From CAZQLE01 sp964593905 (GTDB lineage: Bacteria > Chloroflexota > Anaerolineae > Anaerolineales > Anaerolineaceae), in the NCBI GenBank assembly GCA_964593905.1, contig CAZQLE010000031.1:1-24830 (forward strand): 24,830 bases of DNA, given 5' to 3'. The notes below the pieces were generated by a model. It was not told the origin of the DNA. It did no database searches and saw only the letters and a program-made list of their open reading frames with translations. The position numbers and the translations under genes are program-made. Below, one piece after another: positions 6,624 through 14,545 of the stretch (the stretch's first letter is position 1; every line of letters begins with the position of its first letter).

Positions 6624-7531
6624 TGACTGCGCCGCGTCAGGTGACGGTGCGTGTTCCGGCCACAACGGCCAACCTGGGGCCAGGGTTTGACTGCCTGGGC
6701 CTGGCGCTGGACCTGTGGAATGAGACGACCTTCACGGTGAGTGGGATGGGAATTCACTTGCAGGTTGAGGGTTTTGGGCGCGGCCGTGTGGCAGAAGATG
6801 AGCGCAACCTGGTTGCGCAGGCGTTGAAGCGTTTTTATGAGCGCAACGCCAAACCGCTGCCGGCCGGGGTGCAAATTCGCTGCAAAAACGCCATTCCACT
6901 GGGGTCGGGGCTGGGCTCAAGCGCCTCGGCGGTTATTGCGGGTTTAATGGGCGCCAATGCGCTGCTGGGCTCGCCGGCCAGCCCGGAGGAGATTCTGACC
7001 CTGGCAACCGAGATGGAGGGCCACCCGGATAATGCGGCGGCGGCGGTGTTTGGCGGGTTAACGGCGGCAATTACCACACCCGAAGGGATTGTAGCGCGTC
7101 GTCTTGAACCGGCGCCGTGGAAAGCGGCAGTGATTGTGCCCCAGATTCACTTGCCCACCCAGACTGCGCGGGCTGCCTTACCGGCGCAGGTGAATTTTAA
7201 AGACGCGGTTTTTAATATTGGCCGCAGTGTTCTGGTTGTACAGGCTTTGCAATCGGGCGATGAGACGATTCTGGCACGAAGTATGCAAGATCGTATTCAT
7301 CAACCCTACCGCCTCAAGTTGATTCCGGGCGCAGAAGCGGCCCTGGCGGCGGCCCTGACGGCGGGTGCGGTTGCGGCGGCGATCTCTGGCGCAGGCCCCG
7401 GGTTAATTGCCTTTACGCATCAAGCACCCGGCCCCATTCTTGAGGCCATGACCGCCGAGATCAATCGCGCCGGGGTAAAGGTTTTGTCTTTCGGCCTGGA
7501 GCTCAGCCAGGACGGGGCGCGCGTGTTCTGA
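6623..7531 (+). CDS. thrB: Homoserine kinase
   Basis: This 302-aa GHMP kinase phosphorylates L-homoserine with ATP, making the substrate of the threonine synthase encoded just upstream. Three family motifs are visible: motif 1 VPATTANLGPGFDCLGLAL (11-29), the phosphate-binding motif 2 IPLGSGLGSSASA (91-103), and motif 3 ISGAGPGLIAF near the C-terminus. Length is normal for ThrB. The ATG shares its A with the thrC stop, giving translational coupling. No homoserine dehydrogenase gene is in this window, so that step is encoded elsewhere. No clear terminator follows. Confidence 0.96.
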   Translation: MTAPRQVTVRVPATTANLGPGFDCLGLALDLWNETTFTVSGMGIHLQVEGFGRGRVAEDERNLVAQALKRFYERNAKPLPAGVQIRCKNAIPLGSGLGSSASAVIAGLMGANALLGSPASPEEILTLATEMEGHPDNAAAAVFGGLTAAITTPEGIVARRLEPAPWKAAVIVPQIHLPTQTARAALPAQVNFKDAVFNIGRSVLVVQALQSGDETILARSMQDRIHQPYRLKLIPGAEAALAAALTAGAVAAAISGAGPGLIAFTHQAPGPILEAMTAEINRAGVKVLSFGLELSQDGARVF

Positions 7532-7556
7532 TAGGACCTTGCAACCTGACCTTTGC

Positions 7557-7585
7557 TTGACGCTGAATCGGGGTTATGCTACTAT
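7557..7585 (+). promoter_or_regulatory. Possible promoter of the LysM lipoprotein gene
   Basis: TTGACG (7557-7562), 17 bases, then TACTAT (7580-7585). TATAAA at 7583-7588 is an alternative -10 box but with a 20-base spacer. It lies about 120 bases upstream of the lipoprotein start. Confidence 0.35.
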
Positions 7586-7707
7586 AAATTAGATGTGCCC
7601 GCTCAGGTTTGGGGATGTGCGAGCGGCTGCCATCGCATCAAAGTTAAAATACACGACCGGTCTGGTGATGATCGGTGGATTTTTAGGCCTGTAAGGAGAC
7701 ACCTGCA

Positions 7708-8352
7708 ATGAACAAACGATCCCTCTTGCTGCTCCTGGTTGCTGTGCTGTTGCTGATGGTTTTATCTGGCTGCAATCGTGCACTGTCAACCCCGCCTGTT
7801 CCGGCTACGCAGGATGTCGGTTTGAATACGGGGGCGGATATTTTGATGTTTGCCACTCAGACGGCCCTGGCGGGTGGGGCAGAAGTAAAAGCCGTATCGA
7901 CCGCCACGCCGATCGTCTCTGAGGCCGATGCCGCATTGACGGTTGTCCCGGCCGAAGAATCGGCCCCTGAGGCGCCGGTTGTACAGGCGCAGCCCCTGCC
8001 TACACCGGGGCGTCCTGAATCTTACACGCTGCAAAAGGGTGAATGGCCGATCTGTATTGCGCGCCGTTTTGATGTGGAGCTGGGGGCATTCTTTGCGATG
8101 AATAACCTCAATATGGCCTCCAAGCCGGGCGTGGGTACGCTGTTGAAGATCCCGCAGAGCGGCGGCTGGTCAACGGCCAATGGGCCGCGCGCTTTACGGG
8201 CGCATTCAGGCAGTCATACTGTGCAAAGCGGTGAGACGATTTATACCATCGCGTGCAGCTATGGTGATGTTAACCCGGATGGTATCATTGCGCTCAATAA
8301 TTTGCAGTCACCCTATGATCTGTCTGCGGGTCAGGTGCTTAGTCTGCCCTGA
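7708..8352 (+). CDS. Lipoprotein with two LysM domains
   Basis: This 214-aa exported protein begins with a basic residue pair, a long hydrophobic stretch and the lipobox VLSGC, with lipidation predicted at Cys22. A Pro/Ala/Thr/Glu-rich linker (about 25-103) leads to two LysM modules: residues 105-149 (SYTLQKGEWPICIARRF...LLKIPQ) and 169-213 (HTVQSGETIYTIACSYG...VLSLP). LysM domains bind the glycan backbone of peptidoglycan or other GlcNAc polymers. There is no catalytic domain, so it is likely a wall-binding or scaffold protein. Each module carries one cysteine (C116, C183) at an equivalent helix position, which might form a disulfide. It appears monocistronic. Specific function is not known. 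Confidence 0.88.
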   Translation: MNKRSLLLLLVAVLLLMVLSGCNRALSTPPVPATQDVGLNTGADILMFATQTALAGGAEVKAVSTATPIVSEADAALTVVPAEESAPEAPVVQAQPLPTPGRPESYTLQKGEWPICIARRFDVELGAFFAMNNLNMASKPGVGTLLKIPQSGGWSTANGPRALRAHSGSHTVQSGETIYTIACSYGDVNPDGIIALNNLQSPYDLSAGQVLSLP

Positions 8353-8529
8353 TGCAGATCTGCGTATGATCCTCCCGGCTCAGGGCGGATGAGAAAGTTT
8401 TGGGCCGCCTGAATGGGATGAAGATTTTTTATCGGCGCTGCCGGTGTGCGAAGGATTCTTTCGCGGCCCGGCAGCGCCGGTCTGTTTACCAGGGGGTGTT
8501 ACGGGTTATGTGTCTTTGGTTTTGCTGGG

Positions 8530-8550
8530 TTCAGCATGACATGTGCTTTC
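8530..8550 (+). repeat. Imperfect 21-bp direct repeat, left copy
   Basis: It begins TTCAGCATGACATG and matches 18 of 21 bases with the copy at 8786-8806. The two copies lie on either side of the nested inverted repeat, 256 bp apart. Confidence 0.6.
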
Positions 8551-8565
8551 TGTCCGTGCCATATT

Positions 8566-8733
8566 GTAGGTTGGATTGAGCCGTTTCTACCCGCCCATTC
8601 ATCCATCATAACCCAGGCGAAACCCAACATTCGCCGGTCAAACCACACAAACGTTGGGTTTCGCTCCTGTGTTGGCCGATCGATGCACCTGACCGAACCG
8701 CTTGCTCTGCGCACAGCGTGCAACCCAACCTAC
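8566..8733. repeat. Nested inverted repeat, MITE-like intergenic element
   Basis: The outer arms GTAGGTTGG (8566-8574) and CCAACCTAC (8725-8733) are perfect 9-bp inverted copies, extending to 13 of 15 matches. Inner arms GCGAAACCCAAC (8617-8628) and GTTGGGTTTCGC (8653-8664) are perfect 12-bp inverted copies. The element is about 168 bp with no coding capacity. The GTAGGTTGG/AACCCAAC words resemble dispersed intergenic repeats I recall from several bacterial phyla. Copy number in this genome cannot be seen here. Confidence 0.6.
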
Positions 8734-8785
8734 GAAATGCTTGCCGCTGCCTGCATGGGTGCAGATTCTTCGCGCTCTGCGCTCT

Positions 8786-8806
8786 TTCAGCATGGCACGT
8801 ACTTTC
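8786..8806 (+). repeat. Imperfect 21-bp direct repeat, right copy
   Basis: It begins TTCAGCATGGCACG and differs from the left copy (8530-8550) at three positions. A further 8-bp inverted pair, GGTTTTGC (8518-8525) and GCAAAACC (8851-8858), lies outside the two copies. Confidence 0.6.
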
Positions 8807-9089
8807 GCTCGTGTCGCACGCTGCGCCAAAAAAAACACGGCACAGCCTGAGCAAAACCCAACCTGCCGCTGGTGGGGCTAATTTACCCTTTTGGCCCCGT
8901 ATTTCTTCCAAAAAAAGGTCGTTATAAATGATGAAATTAATCCAATTTTGGCTTTAAAGATTAAAAAAAGCACATTCTTTTGTATGAACAGGTTAAAATA
9001 GAAACACCCCATCTTCCAGTTCAATCAACCGGCAATCAGTTTTGATTCGCCGCAAAAGGACGGAAAACCGGGTTCCCGTTGAGGACTGC

Positions 9090-9614
9090 ATGAAATTTGA
9101 AATCCTGAATTCCGAAGCAATGTATCATGGGCGGGCGTTTGATGTGGCGCGCTGTGAAGTTCGTCTACCCGACGGCCGTCTCAGTCACTACGACCTGGTT
9201 CAACATCGCGGCGCAGTGACGCTGGTGCCCGTGGATGACCAGGGCCGTATTTTGCTGGTTTGCCAGTATCGCCTGGGTGCAGACCGTGAGCTGTGGGAAC
9301 TGCCCGCCGGTGTGTTGGAAGCCGGAGAAGCCCCCGAGAGTGCCGCGGCGCGCGAAGTGCGTGAAGAAACCGGTTTTGCCGCCCGTGAGCTGCGCAAACT
9401 GGGCGAATTTTATATGGCGCCGGGGTATTCAAGCGAATTTATGTTTGTGTTTCTGGCCTCGGGGCTTTATGAAGCCCCGCTGCAGGCCGATGCAGATGAG
9501 TTCTTGCAGGTGGCTGCTGTGCCTGCAAAAGAATGTTTTGAGATGATCCACAGCGGCAAAATCATCGATGGTAAGACGATCGCCAGCCTGCTGCTGGCCC
9601 AGCCATACCTTTAA
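9090..9614 (+). CDS. NUDIX hydrolase, ADP-ribose pyrophosphatase type
   Basis: This 174-aa cytoplasmic enzyme hydrolyses a nucleoside diphosphate linked to another group, most likely ADP-ribose to AMP and ribose 5-phosphate. The complete Nudix box (G-x5-E-x7-RE-x2-EE-x-G) spans residues 74-95: Gly74, Glu80, Arg88-Glu89, Glu92-Glu93 and Gly95. These supply the catalytic and Mg-binding glutamates. The LWELPAG sequence just before the box and the MAPGYSSE sequence after it are typical of the ADP-ribose pyrophosphatase branch. The ATG at 9090 has GAGGA five bases upstream and begins the normal family N-terminus; an in-frame alternative start at 9042 lacks both. It stands alone between a gene-free region and the nifJ leader. 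Confidence 0.9.
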   Translation: MKFEILNSEAMYHGRAFDVARCEVRLPDGRLSHYDLVQHRGAVTLVPVDDQGRILLVCQYRLGADRELWELPAGVLEAGEAPESAAAREVREETGFAARELRKLGEFYMAPGYSSEFMFVFLASGLYEAPLQADADEFLQVAAVPAKECFEMIHSGKIIDGKTIASLLLAQPYL

Positions 9615-9722
9615 ATTAGATCGATCCCTCGAAAGAGACCGGCCATAGCCCGTTTTTCGAAGGTGACACCCCGCCGTTGTTTTTGTGACCTATATAACTA
9701 ACGCGGGATGACATTTGACGGT

Positions 9723-9797
9723 AAACTTTCAAGGAAGTGTTTAGACACCTGGTCGAAATTAGGTTGCCAGGTGATGTTTGTATGTCTAGGAAAGTTT
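9723..9797 (+). ncRNA. Candidate structured leader RNA upstream of nifJ
   Basis: The sequence can fold into nested helices: AAACTTTC (9723-9730) with GAAAGTTT (9790-9797), TAGACA (9742-9747) with TGTCTA (9783-9788), and CCTGG (9748-9752) with CCAGG (9767-9771). All three are perfect. The internal loops contain purine-rich unpaired segments. A second hairpin with a U run follows at 9808-9839, before the nifJ ribosome-binding site. It does not match a riboswitch class I can recognise. A DNA-level operator cluster is the main alternative. Confidence 0.45.
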
Positions 9798-9807
9798 TAA
9801 ACGCAAA

Positions 9808-9839
9808 AGGTAATGTCTCATTACCTATTCAATTTTTTT
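9808..9839 (+). terminator. Terminator-like hairpin in the nifJ leader
   Basis: AGGTAATG (9808-9815) pairs perfectly with CATTACCT (9819-9826) around a 3-base loop, and a run of seven T (9833-9839) follows after six bases. The stem is AT-rich, so it would be weak. It ends three bases before the nifJ ribosome-binding site TGGAG, a position suited to attenuation or to control of translation. Confidence 0.4.
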
Positions 9840-9852
9840 ATGGAGCAATCTC

Positions 9853-12800
9853 ATGACGCGTAAACAGGTTACGATTGATGCAAACGAGGCGGTAGGCTAT
9901 GTGGCTTATCGTCTCAGCGAGGTAATCGCCATTTACCCGATTACCCCGTCCTCCCCGATGGGCGAATTTTCAGATGCCTGGTCGGCCACCAAATCTCCCA
10001 ATCTGTGGGGTACGGTGCCCATGGTGATGGAAATGCAGTCCGAAGGCGGCGCGGCGGGTGCGGTGCATGGCGCATTAACCACCGGCTCGCTCACCACAAC
10101 CTTCACCGCTTCACAGGGTCTGCTGCTGATGATTCCCAATATGTACAAAATCGCCGGCGAACTGACCCCCACTGTGTTTCATGTAACTGCCCGCTCTCTG
10201 GCAGCGGCCGCCCTGTCGATTTATGGCGATCACTCTGATGTGATGGCCACCCGCCAGACCGGCTTTGCGCTCATCGCCTCTGCTTCGGTACAAGAAGCCC
10301 ACGATTTCGCCCTGATCTCACAGGCAGCCACGCTGGAATCGCGCGTGCCTTTCCTGCATTTCTTTGATGGCTTCCGAACTTCTCACGAAGTGAGCAAGAT
10401 TGAACAGCTCTCTGACGATGATATGCGCGCCATGATTGATGATGCCTGGATTCTGGAAGCCCGCTCACGCGGCCTTTCGCCCGATGCCCCGGTTCTGCGC
10501 GGCACTGCCCAGAACCCCGATGTTTACTTCCAGGGTCGTGAAACGGTTAACCCCTTCTATATCAAGACCCCTGGCATGGTTCAACGGGCCATGGATCAGT
10601 TCGCTGCCATCACCGGCCGCAGCTATCATCTCTTCGATTACGCCGGCGCGCCGGATGCTGACCGGGTGGTGATTGTGATGGGCTCGGGCGTTGAGACTGC
10701 TGAAGAAACCGCAAAATACCTGAATGCCAGGGGCGAAAAGGTCGGCGTTGTGTCTGTGCGCCTTTTCCGGCCCTTCTCCATTGAACATTTGCTCCAGGCG
10801 CTGCCCGCCACCACCAAAAAGATCGCCGTGCTCGACCGCACCAAAGAACCGGGCGGCGCAGGCGAACCGCTCTACCAGGATGTCATCACCGCTCTGGCCG
10901 AAGGTCTGGCTGCCGGTACGGCGCCCTTCAAGACGATGCCGGTGGTAATCGGCGGTCGTTTTGGCCTGTCTTCCAAAGAATTTACCCCGGCCATGGCCAA
11001 AGCTGTGTTTGATGAACTGACCAAAGCCGCCCCCAAGAATCACTTCACGGTGGGCATCAATGACGATGTGACCCACACCAGCCTGAGCTACGACCCCTCC
11101 TTCACCATTCTGGATGAGAAGACCGTAACCTGCATGTTCTTTGGTCTGGGTGCTGATGGCACCGTGGGCGCAAACAAGAACTCGATCAAAATCATTGGCG
11201 AAGAGACCAACAACTATGCCCAGGGTTATTTCTTCTACGATTCGAAGAAATCTGGCACTGTAACCACCTCGCATCTGCGCTTTGGTCCCAAGCCGATCCG
11301 CGCTCCGTACCTGATCACCGAAGGTTCGGCCGATTTTGTGGCCTGCCACCAGTTCAACTTCCTCGAACGGGTTGAAATGCTGAAGTTCGCCAAGCCCGGT
11401 TCGGTGTTCCTGCTTAACAGCATTTACAACAAAGAAGAAGTCTGGAACCAGCTCCCGCGTGAGGTTCAGCAGGATATCATCAACAAGAAGTTGAAGCTGT
11501 ATGTGATCGACGCCTATGAAGTGGCGCATAAGACCGGCATGGGCGGCCGCATCAACACCATCATGCAGACCTGCTTCTTTGCCATCTCGGGTGTGCTGCC
11601 GCGTGATGAGGCTATTGCCGAGATCAAGAAATCGATCAAGAAGACCTACGGCAAACGCGGCGATGCAGTGGTTCAACAGAACTTTGCCGCCGTCGATTCG
11701 ACCCTTGAGAACCTCTACCAGGTCGATTATCCCCACGTTGCGTCCAGCGAACTGTTCCGCCGTCAGGCTGTGCCCGATGCCGCGCCGCTGTTTGTTAAAG
11801 AAACCCTCGGCCCCATCATTGCCGGCGATGGCGACAGCCTGCCGGTGAGCAAGATGCCCGTCGATGGCACCTTCCCGACCGCGACCACCCAGTGGGAAAA
11901 GCGCAATATCGCGCTCGAGATCCCGGTATGGGAATCGGACCTGTGCATCCAGTGTGGCAAGTGCGCCTTTGTTTGCCCGCACGCCGTCATCCGCCAGAAG
12001 GTTTATGACCCGGCGCTGTTGAGCGATGCTCCTGCAACCTTCAAACACATCGATGCCAAATTCAAAGAACTGCCGGGCATGGCGTTCACAATTCAGGTTG
12101 CCCCCGAAGACTGCACCGGCTGCGCGTTGTGCGTGGAAGTTTGCCCGGCCAAAGATAAATCGCAGGTTGGCCGCAAAGCCCTCAATATGGCCGATCAGCT
12201 CCCGCTGCGCGAAAGCGAAGCCACCAACTGGGATTTCTTCCTCGCTTTGCCTGATACCGACCGCACGGCCTTCAACCCGACGACCGTTAAAAATTCACAG
12301 ATCCTGCGCCCGTTGTTCGAGTTCTCTGGCGCCTGTGCTGGCTGCGGTGAAACCCCGTATGTCAAGCTGGTTTCGCAGCTCTTTGGCGATCGCTCGGTCA
12401 TCGCCAATGCCACCGGCTGCTCGTCGATCTACGGCGGCAACCTGCCCACCACCCCGTGGGCCCAAGATTCCAACGGCCGCGGCCCGGCCTGGTCGAACAG
12501 CCTGTTTGAAGACAACGCTGAGTTTGGCCTGGGTATGCGCCTGACCCTTGATAAGCGCTATGAGTTTGCCGTTGAACTGCTCAAAGACCTGGCCCCCAAG
12601 GTGGGCGAGGGTCTGGTAGCCGAACTGCTCGACGCCAACCAAGCGACCGACGCCGGCATTGCTGCACAGCGCACCCGCGTGGCCACCCTCAAGGGCATCT
12701 TGAGCGGAATGACCGACTCGAAGGCCATTCATCTGGCGAGCGTCGCCGATGTGTTGGTTAAGAAATCGGTCTGGATCATCGGCGGCGACGGCTGGGCCTA

Positions 12801-13443
12801 TGACATCGGTTACGGCGGTTTGGATCATGTCATCGCCTCGGGCCGCAATGTCAATATTCTGGTTCTGGATACCGAAGTCTACTCGAACACCGGCGGTCAG
12901 TCTTCCAAGTCGACCCCGCGCGCCGCGGTGGCAAAATTCGCCGCCAACGGCAAGGGCCTGCCCAAGAAAGATCTGGGCATGATTGCCATGGCCTATGGTT
13001 ATGTCTATGTGGCCCGCGTAGCGATGGGCTCCAACGATCAACACACGCTGCGCTCCTTCCTCGAAGCCGATGCCTATGATGGGCCTTCTCTCATCATTGC
13101 TTACTCACACTGCATCGCCCACGGCATCGATATGCGCAAGGGCCTCGAACAGCAGAAAAACGCTGTTGCTTCGGGCATCTGGCCGCTCTATCGCTACAAC
13201 CCGGCGCTGCTGGATGAAGGCAAGAACCCGCTGGTGATCGATTCGAAAGATCCCACCGTGTCGGTGGAAGAATATGCTTACAAAGAGACCCGCTATCGCA
13301 TGTTGATGCAGGCCGACGAAGCCCGCGCTGAAGCCCTGATGAAACAGGCCCGCAGCGATGTGACCAAACGCTGGCAGCTCTACAAGCAGATGGCCGAGAT
13401 TGAATATCAAAACAGCGCCAAAGACGGCGGAGCAGAAAGCTAA
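9853..13443 (+). CDS. nifJ: Pyruvate:ferredoxin (flavodoxin) oxidoreductase, single-chain
   Basis: This 1196-aa cytoplasmic enzyme oxidises pyruvate with CoA to acetyl-CoA and CO2, passing electrons to ferredoxin or flavodoxin; it can also work in reverse. Domain order is standard. The N-terminal domain has YPITPSSPMGE (28-38). Two [4Fe-4S] ferredoxin motifs follow: C698/C701/C704/C708 and C754/C757/C760/C764. The proximal cluster would use C828, C831, C856 and C1087. The TPP site is GGDGWAYDIGYGGLDHV (from 977) to EVYSN. All four domains normally fused are present, and there is no long C-terminal extension. TGGAG lies seven bases before the ATG. It is followed after 30 bp by a dihydroorotate-dehydrogenase-like gene in the same transcript. 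The presence of PFOR indicates an anaerobic or oxygen-tolerant fermentative life style. Confidence 0.97.
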   Translation: MTRKQVTIDANEAVGYVAYRLSEVIAIYPITPSSPMGEFSDAWSATKSPNLWGTVPMVMEMQSEGGAAGAVHGALTTGSLTTTFTASQGLLLMIPNMYKIAGELTPTVFHVTARSLAAAALSIYGDHSDVMATRQTGFALIASASVQEAHDFALISQAATLESRVPFLHFFDGFRTSHEVSKIEQLSDDDMRAMIDDAWILEARSRGLSPDAPVLRGTAQNPDVYFQGRETVNPFYIKTPGMVQRAMDQFAAITGRSYHLFDYAGAPDADRVVIVMGSGVETAEETAKYLNARGEKVGVVSVRLFRPFSIEHLLQALPATTKKIAVLDRTKEPGGAGEPLYQDVITALAEGLAAGTAPFKTMPVVIGGRFGLSSKEFTPAMAKAVFDELTKAAPKNHFTVGINDDVTHTSLSYDPSFTILDEKTVTCMFFGLGADGTVGANKNSIKIIGEETNNYAQGYFFYDSKKSGTVTTSHLRFGPKPIRAPYLITEGSADFVACHQFNFLERVEMLKFAKPGSVFLLNSIYNKEEVWNQLPREVQQDIINKKLKLYVIDAYEVAHKTGMGGRINTIMQTCFFAISGVLPRDEAIAEIKKSIKKTYGKRGDAVVQQNFAAVDSTLENLYQVDYPHVASSELFRRQAVPDAAPLFVKETLGPIIAGDGDSLPVSKMPVDGTFPTATTQWEKRNIALEIPVWESDLCIQCGKCAFVCPHAVIRQKVYDPALLSDAPATFKHIDAKFKELPGMAFTIQVAPEDCTGCALCVEVCPAKDKSQVGRKALNMADQLPLRESEATNWDFFLALPDTDRTAFNPTTVKNSQILRPLFEFSGACAGCGETPYVKLVSQLFGDRSVIANATGCSSIYGGNLPTTPWAQDSNGRGPAWSNSLFEDNAEFGLGMRLTLDKRYEFAVELLKDLAPKVGEGLVAELLDANQATDAGIAAQRTRVATLKGILSGMTDSKAIHLASVADVLVKKSVWIIGGDGWAYDIGYGGLDHVIASGRNVNILVLDTEVYSNTGGQSSKSTPRAAVAKFAANGKGLPKKDLGMIAMAYGYVYVARVAMGSNDQHTLRSFLEADAYDGPSLIIAYSHCIAHGIDMRKGLEQQKNAVASGIWPLYRYNPALLDEGKNPLVIDSKDPTVSVEEYAYKETRYRMLMQADEARAEALMKQARSDVTKRWQLYKQMAEIEYQNSAKDGGAES

Positions 13444-13473
13444 TCGTACTCAAAACCAGTAAAGGAGCTCGAA

Positions 13474-14478
13474 ATGGTAGACCTGACCACCTCTTATCTT
13501 GGTTTGCAACTAAAAAACCCGTTGGTCGCCTCTGCATCGCCTTTCTCGAAGAAAGTCGATAACGTCCGCCGGCTTGAGGATGCCGGAGTCAGCGCTGTGG
13601 TGATGTATTCGCTCTTTGAAGAGCAGCTCACCCATGAAAGCCGCGCGCTCGATTTCTTCCTCAGTCAGGGCGCTGAATCTTTTGCTGAGGCGCTGACGTA
13701 TTTTCCTGAGATGGAGAACTACAATGTCGGCCCCGAAGACTATTTGAACCTGATCCAGAAGATGAAGCAGGCCGTGAGTATTCCGGTCATTGGCAGCCTG
13801 AACGGTATTTCAACCGGCGGGTGGGTCGATTATGCTTCAAAGATCGAGCAGGCCGGCGCAGATGCGCTGGAGCTGAACATCTACTTCCTGCCGACCAGCA
13901 CGGAACTGACCGCTGCTGAACTGGAACAGGCCTATGTGGACCTGATCGCCGATCTGCGCAGCAAGATTCGCATTCCGCTGGCAGTGAAGCTGAGCCCCTA
14001 TTTCACCGCGCTGCCAAACTTTGCCAGCCGTCTGGTGAAGGCCGGCGCCAATGGTCTGGTGCTCTTCAACCGCTTCTATCAGCCCGATCTGGATATTGAG
14101 GCGTTGGAGGTGGTGCCCAACCTGGTGCTGAGCAATTCAGACGAACTGCGTCTGCCGCTGCGCTGGACGGCCATTTTGCACGGCCGTGTGCAAGCCGACC
14201 TGGCGTTGAGCTCGGGTGTGCATACCGGCAAAGATGTCATTAAAGCCGTAATGGCTGGCGCGAATGTGGCCATGACCGCCTCGGCGTTGCTTAAGAACGG
14301 TTCGACCTACGCCGGCGTGATGCTGCAAGAGATGAGCACCTGGATGGAAGAAAAAGAGTATCTTTCTGTCCGCCAGATGTTGGGCAGCATGAGCCAGAAA
14401 TCCATTGCCGAACCGGCCGCTTTTGAGCGCGCCAACTACATGAAGGCGCTGACCAGTTTCGATAACCGGCTGCGCTAA
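13474..14478 (+). CDS. Dihydroorotate dehydrogenase-like flavoprotein
   Basis: This 334-aa soluble TIM-barrel protein resembles the PyrD family: the N-terminus DLTTSYLGLQLKNPLVASASPFS, the GSLNGIS strand, the KLSPYF strand with its Lys, and the SSGVHTGKDVIKAVMAGA phosphate-binding loop for FMN. The segment that in class 1 enzymes reads NxSCPN, with the catalytic Cys, is NIYFLP (135-140) here, so ordinary dihydroorotate oxidation is doubtful. AAAGGAG lies before the ATG, 30 bp after nifJ, and a terminator follows, so it forms a two-gene operon with PFOR. I recall such genes recurring beside nifJ in other anaerobes, usually annotated only as DHOD-like. It could be an FMN electron-transfer partner or act on another substrate; its role is unknown. 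It should not be called pyrD. Confidence 0.85.
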   Translation: MVDLTTSYLGLQLKNPLVASASPFSKKVDNVRRLEDAGVSAVVMYSLFEEQLTHESRALDFFLSQGAESFAEALTYFPEMENYNVGPEDYLNLIQKMKQAVSIPVIGSLNGISTGGWVDYASKIEQAGADALELNIYFLPTSTELTAAELEQAYVDLIADLRSKIRIPLAVKLSPYFTALPNFASRLVKAGANGLVLFNRFYQPDLDIEALEVVPNLVLSNSDELRLPLRWTAILHGRVQADLALSSGVHTGKDVIKAVMAGANVAMTASALLKNGSTYAGVMLQEMSTWMEEKEYLSVRQMLGSMSQKSIAEPAAFERANYMKALTSFDNRLR

Positions 14479-14497
14479 AACGGATCTGTGTTGTTCA

Positions 14498-14527
14498 AAG
14501 AGGCTGCCCCGACGGGCAGCCTCTTTT
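14498..14527 (+). terminator. Rho-independent terminator after the nifJ operon
   Basis: A perfect 12-bp GC-rich stem (14498-14509 with 14514-14525) with a CGAC loop is followed by TTTT and further T-rich sequence. Only a short T run lies on the other side, so it acts mainly on the plus strand, separating it from the convergent exporter genes. Confidence 0.9.
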
Positions 14528-14545
14528 GGTTTTCGGTTTTTTCTT

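Larger units (their letters stand above)
8353..9089. other. Gene-free stretch (~740 bp) with repeat-like DNA
   Basis: No frame here looks like a real protein: open frames on both strands have odd composition, no ribosome-binding site and cross the inverted repeats. The middle (about 8518-8864) is made of repeat-like segments described separately. The last ~170 bases (8920-9089) are AT-rich and should hold the promoter of the NUDIX gene, with TAAAAT at 8994-8999 as a weak -10 candidate. Confidence 0.7.

Noticed and set aside
5817..6665. A 282-codon minus-strand frame antisense to thrC
   Set aside because: It lies opposite a clear thrC and has an atypical composition rich in His, Arg and Gly with no known motifs.
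8446..8850. A 134-codon plus-strand frame in the gene-free region
   Set aside because: It runs through the inverted repeats, has no ribosome-binding site and no domain, and similar frames exist on the other strand.
9715..9743. TTGACG as the -35 box of a nifJ promoter
   Set aside because: The matching -10 position reads TGTTTA, a poor fit, so the start of nifJ transcription remains unplaced.
10465..12048. A 527-codon open frame on the minus strand, antisense to nifJ
   Set aside because: It follows from the codon bias of the very well supported nifJ gene on the other strand. Composition is not protein-like, and no family or ribosome-binding site is visible.
12295..13044. A 249-codon minus-strand frame antisense to the end of nifJ
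   Set aside because: Same explanation: it lies entirely opposite conserved TPP-site sequence of nifJ and has no recognisable domain.
13474..14478. Annotation as pyrD
   Set aside because: The catalytic cysteine segment is replaced and the context is nifJ, not pyrimidine genes.
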